Shown here piece after piece: positions 1 through 7,535 of a stretch of DNA of 12,986 nucleotides. Position 1 is the stretch's first letter, and the number at the start of each line of letters is the position of its first letter. This DNA is from Euperipatoides rowelli (Eukaryota > Onychophora > Udeonychophora > Euonychophora > Peripatopsidae). The notes beneath the pieces are model-generated. The model was not told where the DNA came from. It worked only from the letters and a program-made list of their open reading frames with translations, and did no database searches. The stretch lies in NCBI GenBank assembly GCA_003024985.2, contig PXIH01S0020250.1; one strand, 5' to 3'. The translations under genes and the position numbers were made by a program.

Positions 1-12
1 GGGGGGGGGGGG
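1..12. repeat. poly-G run at window start
   Basis: Twelve consecutive G residues open the window, directly followed by ttacccccta. Such a run is exceptional in this AT-rich sequence. It may be a real homopolymer or a low-quality sequence edge. Confidence 0.7.
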
Positions 13-71
13 TTACCCCCTAAAAATTTGTGTGTCACCCGGATTTTGAAATTAGAAATATGGCAACCCTA

Positions 72-389
72 GCATACTGTAGGCTATCCCATGACACATC
101 GGAATAAATAATTGTAAATCTAAATAAGATAGAAAAAACTTTAAAAATATTTTTCTATTTATTTTTTAATAAGGAATTCAATTATCCAAATTACAAAAAA
201 AATCCAACAAAGAGATTTTTTGTGTCGGTAATATACGCATTTCATATGAACCACAGTATAGGCAATCCCATGACACATCGGAATCAATATTAGTAAATCT
301 AAATAAGATAGAAACAAACTTTAAATATATTTGTTTATTATTTTATAAGGAATTCAAATATCCAAATTACAAAAAAATCCAACAAAGAT
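72..389. repeat. Diverged tandem repeat pair, about 140 bp per copy
   Basis: Copy A covers roughly 72-216 and copy B roughly 252-389, about 179 bp apart. Shared blocks in the same order include ATCCCATGACACATCGGAAT, GTAAATCTAAATAAGATAGA, AAGGAATTCAA, and ATCCAAATTAC followed by an A run and ATCCAACAAAGA. The copies differ by substitutions and small indels, so this is an old duplication. No ORF or inverted terminus accompanies it. It could be two units of a longer satellite or part of an unrecognised transposon. Confidence 0.8.
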
Positions 390-390
390 T

Positions 391-1270
391 ATTTTTAATT
401 AAGGGGGTATACGAGTATAACATAGTCATTAATGCTTCAAAAATGACATTTCCAGTTATCATTTTTAAATTCTGTTCTTTTCTAAAAATATGGTTACCAA
501 AATTATGGCCTAAATAATTCTAAATATATGTAATTTACAGTGATTGATTTTGTTAACCCTACCTCTTAATTTTGAAGAAAAATCTGAGATAAAACAGCCC
601 TAAAATGCGCGTTTTCATTAAGGTAGAAAGACCGTGTTTTATTATAATGAAGCTGCCATTTAATGTTTTTATAAACAATAATTTTCCCTCTATCGGTAGA
701 AGAAATAATTTATTTGCTGACGTTTAAAAAAAGTGTGGTTTATGTCATATAATTAGAGTAATCTTGCTGTGGGGGTAACGTTTACATTAACGTGGTATTT
801 AAATCCGTCATAATGTTTCTGAATATACAAATCGAGAGCTAATTGCCCGTCATCAACCTGTAAACAAAATGGCCGATACCTAACGCTTCAACTGTTTATG
901 CTTATAAAAACGCGAAGAATTATAAAAAAAATTAATACTCTTCAAAAATTTGGAACAAAAAAAAAAAAAAAACGTATAATTAATAAATGTTTACTAATGG
1001 GAAGTGTTCTAGAGATCCCAGTACTGCCATTTGATTCAGCAATGGTTAGAAGCGTCCATAAAATTTAAATATGACGTAAATAGTAAATTTCTAAAATTTG
1101 TAAAAGTTTAGCCTACTTATCTCTTGATGCTAAAAATTAATTTAAAAATCAAAATTTTCAAAAAATAAGTATATCATTGCATACTATAGACATTTACGAG
1201 TAGATAAAACTTTGTTCCAAGTTTTTACGATCTGTAAATTTTCCATACAAAATGGAGCAAAATAACTATT
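391..1270. other. AT-rich non-coding stretch
   Basis: No exon-like block with splice sites is visible on either strand. A 23-codon open stretch near 998-1069 on the plus strand is too short and unsupported to call. A 17-nt A run occurs near 957-972. Short imperfect inverted words (CTACCTCTTAAT near 560 and ATTAAGGTAG near 618) are too weak for an element call. Confidence 0.6.
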
Positions 1271-1274
1271 AAGA

Positions 1275-1302
1275 ACAATATGGCGGCTGTTTCCATGGCA
1301 AC
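1275..1302. promoter_or_regulatory. Candidate YY1-like site plus RFX X-box
   Basis: ACAATATGGCGGC (1275-1287) resembles the YY1 core AAnATGGCGGC. GTTTCCATGGCAAC (1289-1302) fits the RFX X-box pattern RYYNYY-N2-RRNRAC at every position. They are almost adjacent, in a GC-richer island within AT-rich DNA. No coding exon is recognisable nearby, so a role as promoter or enhancer is inference only, and short motifs can occur by chance. Confidence 0.3.
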
Positions 1303-1785
1303 GGTAACCAGTAGCCCCCTAAAATTTTATAAACAATTACATCTTAGCAACATATATATACATTTGAATACCAATTAAAAAAATTAGTTTGCTATAGCAG
1401 GTAACCCCCTTAAAATTTTTCGAAAGGTCTCAATAAAAAAAAAAATATTATAAAATCCTGAATTTCTTATATTAACCCTTATAGTGGATTTTCAGTTTGA
1501 CACACATTTTTTTTTTGTTTTGATTTTTAAAATCTGCATTACATTTTGATTTTATTCTTATATGTTTTATAATATTTTTATTAGGATACCTTAAATTCAA
1601 AATTTGATAAATATGGTAGCCTATACCCTAGGCCTAATTATCCCTGCATACAGTATGTGCAAAAAAAATCATTAGAATATTCATGTAAACCATTTTAAAA
1701 TTATTTTTTCTATATTTCTAATAGAAATTTAAATTTGGTTTTTATTGTGGACCGGTAGAATCCAAATTCTCTGAAATGAGTGGAG
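1303..1785. other. AT-rich non-coding stretch
   Basis: I see no gene. The word GGTAACCCCCTTAAAATTTT (about 1400-1419) resembles the sequence at 11-30 and, less well, 1303-1327. This hints at a dispersed repeat. The rest is A/T homopolymer-rich DNA leading into the LINE remnant. Confidence 0.5.
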
Positions 1786-2353
1786 TGGAAAGGGTTAAGC
1801 ATAAAGTTTTTCCTATTTATTTATAATGATTTAGGTGTAATTGTCGATTCTCGTACTTTGGCTTCCCAGGTGGGTAACTTGTTAAAAAAAACTTTATTTC
1901 AGATTTTATATTATTATGGGTTTGTTTTTAGAGTTGGATTTACATACTTTTGTTGTTTCTTATAAGTATTTTTTGTTGCCAGTAATTGATTATTGTTCTG
2001 TGGGTTATGCAGTTTTAAATTCTATGGATTGTATTAGGATGGATCATTTTCTCCAGGAGAATCTCTAAAAAGGTGAAAGAATTAAAAAATTTATCGTACA
2101 TACAAAGATTAACAATTTTATTACGTCATTCTATTACTACTCCTACAGAGCGATGGATGAGAGGTGATCTGATAATATTCATATTTAAAAATCCTGGTTA
2201 TTTATGAAAATGAGGAATATTTTATTAAAGTGAGAGTTTTAAATACTAGGGGTCACTCTCCTCACATTATTTCAGAACATACTGTACTAGGCTAGATTAA
2301 GAATGGTTAAGTGTTTTATTAAAAATCGTTCCATCACTAATTGGAATCACCTT
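1786..2353 (+). pseudogene. LINE-A remnant (CR1/L2-like), post-RT C-terminal region, 5' part
   Basis: This is a decayed 3' part of a non-LTR retrotransposon ORF2, which in life encodes reverse transcriptase for target-primed reverse transcription. Several frames must be followed. DLGVIVDSR..ASQVGNLLKK starts at 1828. After a frame change comes LLPVIDYCSVGYAVLN (about 1965-2030), stopping at 2066. RVKELKNLSYIQRL..ERWMRGDLI runs from about 2073 to a stop at 2205. VRVLNTRGHSPHI follows (about 2233-2270), stopping at 2293. KCFIKNRSITNWNHL runs from 2309 to 2353. The order DLGV, YCSV, RxxRGDLI, TRGHS, R..WN.L is that of the post-RT tail of CR1/L2-group LINEs. No RT core precedes it, so the copy is 5'-truncated. 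The reading breaks at WNHL, where LINE-B begins. The start is approximate. Confidence 0.75.
2345..2353. repeat. Probable degraded target-site duplication, left copy
   Basis: AATCACCTT lies immediately left of the LINE-B remnant. AACACATCTT lies on its right side at 4651-4660. In LINE-A's reading frame both encode His-Leu (CAC CTT and CAT CTT), as expected if a few bases of LINE-A were duplicated on insertion. The match is imperfect and short, so the exact edges are uncertain. Confidence 0.45.
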
Positions 2354-2622
2354 ATTTTCAAACTAGAGGAAATAACATGTTGGACTTATTCTTCATGAAC
2401 TTTGCCCTAAATATACAAGATGATGAACCTATTTGTAACTCCGATCACCGTGCTATAATAGGAGGGTTTGATTTTAGAATTAATAATAAAGAATTCAAGG
2501 AAATTAGCTTTTTAAATTATAAGAAGACTGATTTTGAGTCTATAGATTGGTTGCATACTCTCAACACTTGTGATCAAAATATTGCATACAATTCTTTCTA
2601 TTCAATCTTCATAAGTGCATAA
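2354..2622 (+). pseudogene. LINE-B endonuclease C-terminal fragment
   Basis: The frame reads FQTRGNNMLDLFFMN followed by ICNSDHRAIIGGF. The T(x)RG.N.LDL block and the SDH triplet (codons 2440-2448) are the last conserved blocks of the APE-type endonuclease of non-LTR retrotransposons. The Asp-His pair of SDH belongs to the catalytic site. The N-terminal catalytic parts are absent, so nicking activity is lost. The frame ends at a stop at 2620-2622, and a frame change near there leads into the linker read from about 2653. The upstream in-frame residues (2341-2352) belong to LINE-A DNA read out of its own frame, so the open frame's start is not a true start. Confidence 0.75.
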
Positions 2623-2652
2623 ATAATAAATAAATAAACCTAATAAAAATAA

Positions 2653-3330
2653 CCAATCTTGGAACAGTAAAAATGTGAGTGATTTCTGCCGGCTTAAAAA
2701 CTCATTACATAAGATATGGATAAACTCACGCTCAGATTATGACTATGCCTTATATAAATCTGCTAGAGCAAAATTTAAACTTCTGTAAAATTATAGCAAA
2801 TCAGAGTTTTTCATTAAGATTCAGAATGAACTATCAAGAGGGAATGCACCATTCTGGCGATACATAAACAGAAATAAAGCTCATTCAGAACTAGCTAAGT
2901 CTATGTCTTATGGAGATTTAACTGCAGACAACAAGTTTGATGTGGCTGAACATTTTCAAAATTTCTTCTGTGAAAATTTTAATAGTAAATTATANGACTT
3001 ACCATCTTTGATCTCAGAAGTTGATGAGGATATCGATTTTCCTATAGTCAAACCTTCTGCTATTCGATCACTAAAATCTCACTCCACACTAATACCAGAT
3101 GAAATACCTCTTATATTTCTCAAGACATCTAATACCATCGCCCTTCCATTGGCAATCATTTTCAATATTTGTTGTTCTTTTGGTATTTTTCCTGATCTGC
3201 TTAAAGAGTCTTGGATTTCTCCCAAATTAAAAAAAGAGTTCTAATTCAGATATCTCTAATTACAACCGATTTCTGCAATATCCAACATTTCTAAAATTTT
3301 CGAACGAATTATTAGTGTTTTTTTTTACAT
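2653..3330 (+). pseudogene. LINE-B linker and N-terminal RT fragment
   Basis: From about 2653 one frame reads SWNSKNVSDFCRLKN..LHKIW..S and then YKSARAKFKLL, a stop at 2786, and FWRYINRNK, continuing without shift into the open stretch 2903-3244. The charged segment followed by fW.yin.k is the usual connector between endonuclease and RT. The later part, with SHSTLIPDEIPLIFLK and GIFPDLLKESWISPKLKK, matches RT block 1 (S..GPDgIP..LK...a.P...ifn.s...g.fP..wK.a...PiyK). The usual GPDG is eroded to IPDE. Block 2 (NYNRF..IFERII, about 3258-3315) follows in shifted frames. The N at 2995 makes one residue unreadable. Confidence 0.7.
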
Positions 3331-3889
3331 TAGAATTGCAACCTTATATCTACAAATCTCAACATGGCTTCATAAGAGGAAGATCGGCTATTACCAAACA
3401 CATCTCTGATATTCTAAATATCAATGGTCAACTTGTTGATGTCTTTTATGCCAATCTTTCTAAGGCTTTTGATTCTGTGAACCATTCTCTGCTAATTCAT
3501 AAATTGGAATCTTTTGGTCTTGCAAATAATGTTCTATCACTCATTAACAGTTATCTCATCAACCGTACTGAAAAAGTATATATCAAAGGATCCTTTTCTT
3601 CTTCAGCGGATATAACCTCAGGTGTGGTTCAAGGATCTATCCTTGGACTAACTTTATTCTCACTCTTTGTAAATGACCTTGAAAAAATCTTACCCTGTAA
3701 CTGCCTTCTTTACGCTGATGATGCCAAAATATTCTAGTCTATTGGTAATGTTAGCAACGGCATTTTCTTTCAAAATTGTATTCAGACCTTAGGCAAATGG
3801 TGCTGCAAGTGGGGCCTGGGTTTAAATATTGATAAGTGTGCCATAATGTCATTTACAAAGAAAATCAACCCTATATAATTTAATTAAGT
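3315..3889 (+). pseudogene. LINE-B reverse transcriptase core
   Basis: The open stretch 3315-3737 contains the RT palm and fingers. QHGFIRGRS comes near residue 16. Motif A is FYANLSKAFDSVNH, then SGVVQGSILGLTLFSLFVNDL, then the YADD box (codons 3711-3722). After an in-frame stop at 3735 the same frame continues with WGLGLNIDKCAIMSF, the usual W...gL.lN..KC..m.f block, up to a stop at about 3877. In motif A the family normally has an Asp three residues before the Lys of KAFD. Here it is Asn (AAT at 3453-3455), so one catalytic metal ligand is missing. That fits a dead copy, in addition to the stop and flanking frameshifts. Confidence 0.85.
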
Positions 3890-3904
3890 TATAATATAAA
3901 AAAA

Positions 3905-4507
3905 TTGAATATTATGCGTGTTCAATCATTCAAAGATCTAGGAGTTTTATACACTTCTGATTTCTCTTTCAATCTTCATATCAGAACCTTAATAAATAAA
4001 GCTTCACATAATCTGGACTACTTAAAGAGAATATGTTCTGATTTATCATATTTTTCTGCTTTACATTTAGTATACTACTCCTCTTGTTTGTTACTTGGAA
4101 TACGCCTCTGTCATTTGAAATAATTGTACATAACACAATATTTCTCTTATTGAAATTATTGAACACCGCTTCATTAAATTTTTGGCATTTCAACTTAAAA
4201 TTGATTACTCAATCTTTTCATATAGTCAGCTCTGCTTCGATTCAAGAGTGAACAATTAGTACACTGTCGCATAAAATTTGACATTTATATAGGATTATAC
4301 ATCAATCTATTGATTGCTACACACTCTCTTCTAGAGTAAAGATTAAAACCTCTCACAAGAAAAAACATTTTTCAAATGACCCTCCATAGAACTAACTATT
4401 ATAAACATGATGTCATTGACTGAGCTTCTGAACTTTGTAATAAATATGATATTACACCATTTATTCCTCTAAATGAATTCAAAACTAATATTTTTTGTCT
4501 GAACTGA
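3905..4507 (+). pseudogene. LINE-B post-RT C-terminal fragments
   Basis: The open stretch 3905-4123 reads VQSFKDLGVLYTSDFSFNLHI..LINKASHNLDYLKR, the characteristic segment after the RT. In a shifted frame the sequence continues with IIEHRFIKFLAFQLK (about 4153-4200), an ERiQ.rFlkfl-type block. Near 4385-4507 come HRTNYYKHDVID, ELCNKYDITPF and NEFKTNIFCLN, ending with a stop at 4505-4507. This RTNY...d....L.N......F tail is usual for Jockey-like ORF2 ends. At least two frameshifts and several stops occur. About 4508-4654 would be the 3' untranslated tail; it has a C-rich tract followed by a T run near 4580-4602. Confidence 0.7.
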
Positions 4508-4650
4508 TCTAATATTATTGCAATATATTTGCACATGTAATTGTTTCCTGGTTGTAATTTGTTCTTGTTTTTCCTCTGTACCCCCCTCCACTTTTTTTTT
4601 TTAAAATGCATATCTGTAATTGGCATTTGCCGTGGATATTTGCTTATTAA

Positions 4651-4660
4651 AACACATCTT
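4651..4660. repeat. Probable degraded target-site duplication, right copy
   Basis: AACACATCTT matches AATCACCTT at 2345-2353 imperfectly and marks the point where LINE-A coding sequence resumes. See the left copy for the reading-frame argument. Confidence 0.4.
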
Positions 4661-4747
4661 CCGGAAAGTGTCACTATGTCTACTTCTTTGAATCAATTTA
4701 AGAACTCCCTCGACAACTACTTGTTAAGTGTAAATTATTTTAGATAA
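4655..4747 (+). pseudogene. LINE-A remnant, final C-terminal segment after the LINE-B insertion
   Basis: The frame reads HLPESVTMSTSLNQFKNSLD and then NYLLSVNYFR, with a stop at 4745-4747. LPesVv.a.s.n.FK..LD is the last conserved block of CR1/L2-group LINE ORF2 proteins. It normally follows directly on R..WN, which is exactly the motif where the left LINE-A part stops (SITNWNHL at 2330-2353). The two pieces together cover the expected tail with only His-Leu duplicated. This is the main evidence for a nested insertion. The LINE-A 3' untranslated region presumably continues beyond 4747, but I see no diagnostic end. Confidence 0.75.
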
Positions 4748-5221
4748 TTATTAGTGTAAAAGTCTTGGATGATTACTCCACTCACATTAACTTTAACTTA
4801 ACTTTTAGTTTCTGGAAGTCTTCTCTTGTATTTGCATTCACCGTTAATAGACTTTTTAAGATTAAAAAAAAAAAAAAAAGCAATTTTTTTTTGTATTGTT
4901 CGTCTAACACGTATCCTATAATATTAAACATTAATTTATTTCACAAGATGCTTCCCTAGTTTCATCTTTTCATGTTTTTTACCTGTGCTATTTTTAACGG
5001 TCATTTTAACATTTTTTGTTTAACTAAAACACATTTTGTCTAGTTTAAATCTTTTTGACTAATTTATACAATTATATTTAAAAAAAAATATAACATTTTT
5101 AAAGTCATTCCTCCTTCCCAAAGCTTAATGCTTTTTTTGATCATTAGTGTAAACATTAGAAAAAGATTTGTGGTACGACTAATTTATTAAAAAATAAAAT
5201 ATAAAATAATCTGCTACTTAC
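4748..5221. other. AT-rich non-coding stretch, probably intron
   Basis: No gene is recognised. It contains a 17-nt A run (about 4864-4879) and several T runs. Open frames here (for example 4765-4959) are low-complexity and are not credible proteins. It lies just downstream, in gene orientation, of the 99-nt minus-strand exon, and so is most likely intron of that gene. The first part may hold the LINE-A 3' UTR. Confidence 0.55.
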
Positions 5222-5320
5222 ATCAGCTTTGAGTTTGTGGGAAGCAAACTCCTGCAGTTTTTTGCCACGCCCTGTGCTGGCAAGTATAGTAGGAGACAGC
5301 CCTTTCCTGTCACCGGCTCC
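5222..5320 (-). CDS. Internal coding exon (99 nt) of an unrecognised host gene
   Basis: On the minus strand a GC-richer 99-nt block is bounded by a strong acceptor (pyrimidine tract ...TTTTTTTCCTCAATGTCAG) and a consensus donor (GAT|GTAAGTAG). It is open in phase 0 as 33 codons, beginning GAGDRKGLSPTIL and ending QEFASHKLKAD. A second frame is also open, but the upstream 66-nt exon has only one open frame and ends on a codon boundary, which selects phase 0. Both exon lengths are multiples of three. The peptide is hydrophilic and basic (GRGKK near residues 18-21), with no signal peptide, membrane segment or domain that I can name. The upstream exon is at 8930-8995, and the next downstream exon is not found in the window. 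The exon call is firm for an unaided read; the gene identity is unknown. Confidence 0.75.
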
Positions 5321-5868
5321 CTGACATTGAGGAAAAAAAGTAGAAATTAATAAATCAAAATAATGTTTAAATATATGCTAACTAGCTAGTTTCTTGAAAA
5401 GCTACTGAATATACAGTAGTCACTATTTTACTTTTTATATTTTTAATTTTAATAAATTGTGTCAATTCATTTTATTGCTTATAATTCTCCATTCATGTAT
5501 TGTTAAGATCTAGTATCATTCTTGGAGTGAACAGAATCTTGAACATCTCCATTAAATTGTTTTTTTATTTTATTTTTTTTTCAATTTATTGGTAAGACTT
5601 TTTTTGGTTTGGCATTGTAATAAATTTCAATCAATTTTCAAATTTAATATAGTAAAAGTTTTGCATTTTTTTAACACCGGTCCAATGGAGTTTAGCGGTA
5701 GCCATTTCAGATATTGGATCAAATGGGGAAAACATAATTAGTTGGTAGCAAGAAGAATGAATAGACTATCGTACTGAATTATACAGTATATATTTTTTAA
5801 ATTTTCTTATATAAACGACAAACTAATTAAATCCACAATCATTTAACTGTGCTTCACTTTTATTTTTC

Positions 5869-6186
5869 TTAGGCCAGCGACACACAGAGCGATACAAAAA
5901 CTTGTGTTGTCTCACGATGACTTTAAAGAACATAGGTTGCAATGAGCTGTGCCACATTCGAAAGCACGGTGATTTTACGTTAACCTATGGTGGTTTTCGA
6001 AGGAAATAAATAGTTTGCTTAAATTATTATTGTGCCTACTCGCGGTGAAACCAAGCCAAAGTTTAAAAACCACCATAAGGTAACGCTCGTTGTGTGCGAC
6101 ACCGATTTTATTTTTCACCGAATTTCAGCGCAAGTAAACGGGAAGCAACACAAGTTATCGTATCGCTCTGTGTGTAGCTGGCCTTA
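5869..6186. mobile_element. 312-bp MITE, PIF/Harbinger-like, with TTA target duplication (copy 1)
   Basis: The element runs from 5872 to 6183, flanked on both sides by TTA (5869-5871, 6184-6186). The left end GGCCAGCGACACACAGAGCG and the right end, read on the minus strand, GGCCAGCTACACACAGAGCG differ by one base. The similarity continues through GATAC..AACTTGTGTTG for about 38 bp in total. A second, internal inverted pair, at 5978-5997 and 6065-6085 (core TATGGTGGTTTT), matches at about 18 of 20 positions. No ORF is present, so it is non-autonomous. A 3-bp TTA/TAA duplication is typical of PIF/Harbinger; the superfamily assignment is inference from that. Confidence 0.85.
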
Positions 6187-6390
6187 GAAGCATAAATAGT
6201 TTCACAACAATTACGGCTTCAAACAACTTAAAAGTAAAAATATTAGAGACTTAAGGAACGAGTGTCTAAAAAAAAAAATATGAACATTGGTTAAAAGTAG
6301 GAACCTTTTAAGGGACCTGTAGGAAAAAAAAATCTACAACCAAAAGGGTGAATTCAACTTTTGATAGGGGGAGGGGAAATTCTGCTTATT

Positions 6391-6690
6391 ACAAGTGTAA
6401 TGAATGCTAACATTTAGAAAAATAATCATTAAAAAAATGTTTGTTGGAATTTCTTTATACTGTATTAAAATTCCTGCAAAAAATAGAACAAAAAATACTA
6501 CCGCATTTTAGTTTTTTTCTCTCTTTTATAGATTTTGAAATATTTAACAATGTATCATCTGGACATAGCATACAGTATAAATACAAGCGTAATGAATGCT
6601 GACATTTAGAAAAATAATCATAAACAAAATTCTGTTTGTTGGAATTTTCTTTTCTTTAAATATTAAAATTCCTGATAAAAAATAGAACAT
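6391..6690 (+). repeat. Diverged direct repeat pair, about 110 bp per copy, 192 bp apart
   Basis: Unit 1 is about 6391-6499 and unit 2 about 6583-6690. Both contain ACAAG(T/C)GTAATGAATGCT, then ACATTTAGAAAAATAATCAT, then TGTTTGTTGGAATTT, TATTAAAATTCCTG and AAAAATAGAACA, with small indels. It is also present in copy 2 (about 10175-10474). It is an old internal duplication of unknown origin. Confidence 0.8.
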
Positions 6691-6695
6691 AAATG

Positions 6696-6716
6696 TGTAA
6701 TAATTTCATTATTACA
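6696..6716. repeat. Perfect 9-bp stem hairpin
   Basis: TGTAATAAT, then TTC, then ATTATTACA forms a perfect short inverted repeat. It directly follows the second unit of the diverged repeat pair. It recurs at 10480-10500 because of the large duplication. No function is inferred. Confidence 0.6.
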
Positions 6717-6849
6717 TATATTTAGAAACTTTTATAGCCTATATAGGATTCTATGAATCATAAAAATTACGACATGTGACCGCTCATATTAAAAATTTGT
6801 GCACGCCCGCTTGAAGGTTAAAAAAAGACATTTTAATGAGTAAAAAAAA

Positions 6850-7535
6850 TACAGTGTACCGGGAATTTTTCGCTATCGATTTAATTTTGCGTTTAGCATC
6901 CAGCTCAAGATTCGCTAAATTAAAATTTAGCTAAAATTGATTATCGCAAATATTTATTGATGCTAACTTATTATACTGTTTGGACATTTTTATAGAGCTC
7001 TGTATTTTAGACTACAGATGGAGAAAATACTAAATGTAATGCATCATATTTTGAATACAGCCGATATTGTTAATAACTTAATGTATTTTGAATAGTGACT
7101 AAATGAGCAATATTGAACTTTAATTAGAGAGATCTATAGTATAGTGATTTGAGATTTTTAATTAACTACAAACACAGTATTCTGACAAAACTAAATTAAA
7201 CTTAACAAAATAAAATTCCTATGAATCTGCTTCTCCCCGTTCCAGCATCCTTAACAATCTTTATTAAAAAAAAAAAAAAAGAGAACGTATGTATAACTTT
7301 TAAAAGAAAATTATTATTACAATATAGTATTTTTATTTTATTTTTAATAAAAGGGGCTTTTGGTCCATTGAATTTATTAACAGAAAAGAAAAAAAATACA
7401 TTATTATAAAATCGCTACATTAAAACTTAACAAATAATTTGAAACGCTAAATTTAATATTCGCTAAATTTTATTTCTATGTTTTTTGAAGAATTAGCTAA
7501 ATATTAACGATGTGAAAATTTCCCGGTACACTGTA
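6850..7535. mobile_element. 682-bp non-autonomous Tc1/mariner-superfamily element, pogo-like (copy 1, complete)
   Basis: The element runs from 6852 to 7533 and is flanked by TA on both sides (6850-6851, 7534-7535). The left end CAGTGTACCGGGAATTTTTC and the right end, read on the minus strand, CAGTGTACCGGGAAATTTTC match at almost every base. Looser similarity continues through ATCG and an AT tract. CGCTAAAT words recur in both subterminal regions (about 6912, 7444 and 7461). A CAGT start with TA duplication is typical of Tc1/mariner; the TTCGC and ATCGAT words near the end recall pogo termini. The interior is AT-rich with a 15-nt A run and lacks transposase. The 62-codon open frame at 7221 is spurious. 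Confidence 0.85.

Larger units (their letters stand above)
2354..4654 (+). mobile_element. LINE-B, 5'-truncated Jockey-superfamily-like non-LTR retrotransposon
   Basis: A roughly 2.3-kb remnant carries, in order, the end of an APE-type endonuclease, a linker, a reverse transcriptase and the post-RT tail of one ORF2. It starts inside the endonuclease, typical of 5' truncation during target-primed reverse transcription. It is interrupted by stops (2620, 2786, 3735) and several frameshifts, and there is an N at 2995, so it cannot be active. It sits inside LINE-A: the LINE-A reading stops at WNHL (2353) and resumes with HLPESV (4655). It is antisense to the host exons at 5222-5320 and 8930-8995, and so lies in or beyond that gene's downstream part. 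The right edge is set by resumed LINE-A homology. No clear poly-A tail is seen. The clade assignment is by motif impression only. Confidence 0.75.
5450..7409 (+). repeat. 1960-bp direct duplication, copy 1
   Basis: This segment recurs at 9234-11193 with a constant offset of 3784 bp. Wherever I compared lines I found no mismatch or indel, including A and T homopolymers such as the 15-nt A run at 7266-7280. The left border is at 5450/9234 (5449 is T, 9233 is C). The right border is at 7409/11193, where copy 2 runs into an N. Copy 1 is complete in context: the transposon at its right edge continues to its own 3' terminus at 7533. Confidence 0.95.

Noticed and set aside
3981-4193. Minus-strand 70-codon open frame
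   Set aside because: It is the reverse-strand shadow of the LINE-B C-terminal region, which has clear plus-strand family motifs.
4399-4674. Minus-strand 91-codon open frame
   Set aside because: It lies opposite the LINE-B end and the LINE-A tail, has no family features, and crosses the insertion junction.
4765-4959. Plus-strand 64-codon open frame
   Set aside because: It is low complexity, translating poly-A to a lysine run and T runs to phenylalanines, with no codon or family signal.
7221-7409. 62-codon open frame, repeated at 11005-11193
   Set aside because: It lies within the non-autonomous 682-bp transposon and contains a lysine run from a 15-nt A tract. The second copy comes from the large duplication, so the repetition is not evidence of conservation.
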